The translations under genes were made by a program, and so were the position numbers. Below the pieces are notes generated by a model. It was not told the origin of the DNA. It was given only the letters and a program-made list of their open reading frames with translations, and made no database searches. From contig JAVEDG010000136.1 in NCBI GenBank assembly GCA_030841245.1, positions 1-6,630 of the forward strand: 6,630 nucleotides of DNA. The letters run 5' to 3'. How positions within the stretch are numbered: the stretch's first letter is position 1; each line of letters opens with the position of its first letter. Source of the DNA: Actinomycetota bacterium. GTDB taxonomy: Bacteria; Actinomycetota; Actinomycetes; JACCUZ01. Positions 4,212-6,630 of the stretch are shown in pieces.

Positions 4212-6630
4212 TCATGACCTGGCGCTGGTCACGCGGTAGACGTCGAACACGCCGTCGACCCCGCGGACCGCCTTGAGCACGTGGCCGAGGTGCTTGGGGT
4301 CGCCCATCTCGAAGGTGAAGCGCGAGATCGCGACCCGGTCGCGGGTCGTCGTCACGGACGCCGAGAGGATGTTGACGTGCTGGTCGGAGAGCACCCGCGT
4401 GACGTCGGAGAGCAGCCGCGAGCGGTCGAGTGCCTCGACCTGGATGGCGACCAGGAAGACCGAGGACGCCGACGGCGCCCACTCGACCTCGACCAGTCGC
4501 CCCGGCTCGGAGGACAGCGCCTGGGCGTTGACGCAGTCGTTGCGGTGCACGGACACGCCGCTCCCGCGGGTGACGAAACCGACGATGCCGTCACCCGGCA
4601 CCGGCGTGCAGCAGCGGGCCAGCTTGACCCAGATGTCGGTGGCGCCCTTGACGACCACGCCCGGGTCGCTGGTCGTGCGCGGCCGGCGCGTGACACCCGG
4701 GGTGGTCACCTCGGCGAGGTCCTCGGTGGCCCCCTCGGCACCACCCAGGGACTCGACGAGCCGGGAGACGACGGACTGCGCCGACACGTGGCTCTCTCCG
4801 ACAGCGGCGTACAGCGCGGAGATGTCGGGGTAGCGCAGCTCGTGGGCCAGCGCAGTGAGCGACTCGGTCGAGAGCAGCCGCTGGATCGGGAGGTTCTGCT
4901 TGCGCATCGCCTTGGCGATGGCGTCCCGGCCGGGCTCGATCGCCTCCTCGCGCCGCTCCTTGGAGAACCAGGCGCGGATCTTGTTGCGGGCCCGGGGGCT
5001 CTTGACGAACGTCAGCCAGTCGCGGCTCGGCGCAGCTCCTGGCGCCTTCGACGTGAACACCTCGACCAGGTCGCCGTTCTCCAGCGTGCTCTCCAGCGGC
5101 ACGAGCCGGCCGTTGACCCGGGCGCCGATGCAGCGGTGGCCGACCTCGGTGTGCACGGCGTAGGCGAAGTCGACCGGCGTGGAGCCGCCCGGCAGCGCGA
5201 TGACGTCGCCCTTCGGGGTGAAGACGAAGACCTCGGCGGACTTCAGGTCGAAACGCAGCGCCTCGAGGAACTCGCCCGGATCCTCGGTCTCCTTCTGCCA
5301 GTCCAGCAGCTGGCGCAGCCACGCCATGTCGTTGGCGGCGGAGTCGTCCACTGCGCCACCGGAGGTCGGCTCGGCCCCGGCACGGACGGCGTCCTCCTTG
5401 TACTTCCAGTGGGCCGCCACGCCGTACTCCGCCCGGCGGTGCATGGCAAAGGTGCGGATCTGCAGCTCGACCGGCTTGCCCTCGGGCCCGATGACCGTCG
5501 TGTGCAACGACTGGTACATGTTGAACTTGGGCATCGCGACGTAGTCCTTGAACCGCCCGGGCACCGGGTTCCACCGGGCATGGATGCTGCCCAGGGCGGC
5601 GTAGCAGTCGCGCACCGAGTCGACGAGGACCCGGATGCCCACCAGGTCGTAGATGTCGGCGAAGTCGCGGCCGCGCACGATCATCTTCTGGTAGATCGAG
5701 TAGTAGTGCTTCGGCCGACCGGTCACCGAGGCGCGGATCTTGGCGCCGCGCAGGTCGCCGGTGACGTGCTCGATGACCCCGCTGAGGTACTCGTCCCGGC
5801 TGGGGGCGCGGTCGCTGACCAGCCGCACGATCTCGTCGTAGACCTTGGGGTACAGCGTCGCGAAGGAGAGGTCCTCGAGCTCCCACTTCAGGGTGTTCAT
5901 GCCGAGCCGGTGCGCGAGCGGCGCGAAGATCTCGAGGCACTCGCGGGCCTTCTTCTCCTGCTTCTCGGGCCGCAGGTAACGGATCGTGCGCATGTTGTGC
6001 AGCCGGTCGGCCAGCTTGATGACGAGCACCCGGATGTCGCGGGCCATCGCGACGACCATCTTGCGCACGGTCTCGGCCTGGGCGGACTCGCCGTACTTGA
6101 CCTTGTCCAGCTTGGTGACCCCGTCGACCAGCCCCGCGATCTCGTCCCCGAACTCGCGACGCAGGGCGTCGAGCGTGTACGGCGTGTCCTCGACGGTGTC
6201 GTGCAGCAGGGCCGCGCACAGCGTCGGCGGCGTCATACCGAGCTCGGCCAGGATGCTCGTGACCGCCAGGGGGTGGGTGATGAACGGGTCGCCCGACAGC
6301 CGCAGCTGGCCCCGGTGATGCTGCTCGGCCACCTCGTAGGCACGCTCCAGCGTGCGCAGGTCGGCCTTCGGGTGGGTGTTGCGGACGATGCGGAACAGCG
6401 GCTCCAGCACCGGGTTGGTGCTGCGCTGGGAGCCGAGTCTCGCCAGCCGGGCCCGCATCCGGCGGGCCGCTGGAGGGCTCACCGTCTCCGGCGGGCTCAC
6501 CTGCTCGAGGGCTGCCGCCTCGACTCCCGCACTGCTGACCGCGCCGCCGTCGGTGCCGGACGGCTCTGTCGCACTGGGGTCGGTCGCCGCGTCAGGCGGG
6601 TCGGTCCCGACGGTGGCCGTCCGACCGACC
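4212..6630 (-). CDS. rel: Bifunctional (p)ppGpp synthetase/hydrolase Rel (5' end beyond the window)
   Basis: The long RelA/SpoT enzyme of actinobacteria, which makes and degrades the alarmone (p)ppGpp in the stringent response. Residues are counted from GTG 6500. The HD hydrolase domain has His76, HDTVED (100-105) and IKLADRLHNMRT (161-172), so hydrolysis should be active. The synthetase domain has RGRDFADIYDLVGIRV (276-291, Asp285), RFKDY (316-320), YQSLHT (329-334) and ELQIRT (345-350, Glu345). A TGS domain follows (about 424-485), then a helical region, the ARCCTPVPGD zinc-finger segment (628-637, Cys630/Cys631) and a C-terminal ACT domain (about 680-758). No key residue is missing. The frame stays open from 6500 to the right edge with no stop, giving a Thr/Asp/Pro/Ser/Ala-rich lead (for example TDPPDAATDPSATEPSG). 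Mycobacterial Rel, as I recall it, has a comparable N-terminal extension of about 40 residues, so the true start is probably upstream of the window. The stop is TGA 4214-4212. The ROK kinase follows ten bases later. Confidence 0.95.
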   Translation of the reverse strand, partial: VGRTATVGTDPPDAATDPSATEPSGTDGGAVSSAGVEAAALEQVSPPETVSPPAARRMRARLARLGSQRSTNPVLEPLFRIVRNTHPKADLRTLERAYEVAEQHHRGQLRLSGDPFITHPLAVTSILAELGMTPPTLCAALLHDTVEDTPYTLDALRREFGDEIAGLVDGVTKLDKVKYGESAQAETVRKMVVAMARDIRVLVIKLADRLHNMRTIRYLRPEKQEKKARECLEIFAPLAHRLGMNTLKWELEDLSFATLYPKVYDEIVRLVSDRAPSRDEYLSGVIEHVTGDLRGAKIRASVTGRPKHYYSIYQKMIVRGRDFADIYDLVGIRVLVDSVRDCYAALGSIHARWNPVPGRFKDYVAMPKFNMYQSLHTTVIGPEGKPVELQIRTFAMHRRAEYGVAAHWKYKEDAVRAGAEPTSGGAVDDSAANDMAWLRQLLDWQKETEDPGEFLEALRFDLKSAEVFVFTPKGDVIALPGGSTPVDFAYAVHTEVGHRCIGARVNGRLVPLESTLENGDLVEVFTSKAPGAAPSRDWLTFVKSPRARNKIRAWFSKERREEAIEPGRDAIAKAMRKQNLPIQRLLSTESLTALAHELRYPDISALYAAVGESHVSAQSVVSRLVESLGGAEGATEDLAEVTTPGVTRRPRTTSDPGVVVKGATDIWVKLARCCTPVPGDGIVGFVTRGSGVSVHRNDCVNAQALSSEPGRLVEVEWAPSASSVFLVAIQVEALDRSRLLSDVTRVLSDQHVNILSASVTTTRDRVAISRFTFEMGDPKHLGHVLKAVRGVDGVFDVYRVTSARS

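Noticed and set aside
4591..6219. A 542-codon open frame on the minus strand overlapping rel in another frame
   Set aside because: It is a +1/-1 shadow of rel, rich in Arg, Gly and Pro with no domain pattern; rel has every expected motif in its own frame.
1..6630. Search for tRNA or rRNA genes, CRISPR arrays, riboswitches, insertion sequences and attachment sites
   Set aside because: The window is filled almost end to end by six protein genes, and the only gaps (2220-2281 and 3044-3070) are accounted for by promoters, an operator and a hairpin.

Overview
The base composition (very GC-rich, third codon positions almost all G or C) and the proteins point to a high-GC actinobacterium. The Rel protein is close to the mycobacterial type in my memory of that sequence. 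A member of the Nocardioides/Propionibacteriales group is my best guess, as an inference only. All six genes I can support belong to known families. I see no RNA gene, CRISPR array, insertion sequence or phage gene, and no undescribed system. The most interesting part is a short AT-rich control region between 2220 and 2281.

Layout. Positions 1-2219 hold the start of a myo-inositol catabolic operon read on the minus strand. In transcription order it is an IolG-type inositol 2-dehydrogenase, an IolE-type TIM-barrel inosose dehydratase, and the first 101 codons of IolC (5-dehydro-2-deoxygluconokinase), which runs off the left edge. Both junctions are 4-base stop/start overlaps (GTGA and ATGA), so the genes are probably translated in a coupled way. 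At 2282-3043, divergent on the plus strand, is a GntR/HutC-type repressor with a UTRA ligand domain, a good candidate for the local inositol-responsive regulator. The space between the divergent genes holds promoter-like elements for both directions and a 10-base site matching what I recall as the Corynebacterium glutamicum IolR (also GntR type) motif.

The repressor gene converges on a second minus-strand pair across only 27 bases, which form a strong hairpin (3048-3070). This pair is, in transcription order, a bifunctional (p)ppGpp synthetase/hydrolase Rel (from beyond the right edge to 4212) and, 10 bases later, a ROK-family sugar kinase, probably glucokinase, with unusual N- and C-terminal extensions.

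How it fits together (inference). The operon would oxidise myo-inositol (IolG), dehydrate the inosose (IolE) and, after steps encoded outside the window, phosphorylate 2-deoxy-5-keto-gluconate (IolC). The divergent regulator would hold the operon and itself down until a pathway ligand binds its UTRA domain. The rel-ROK kinase pair is a separate transcription unit that puts a stringent-response enzyme next to a sugar kinase.
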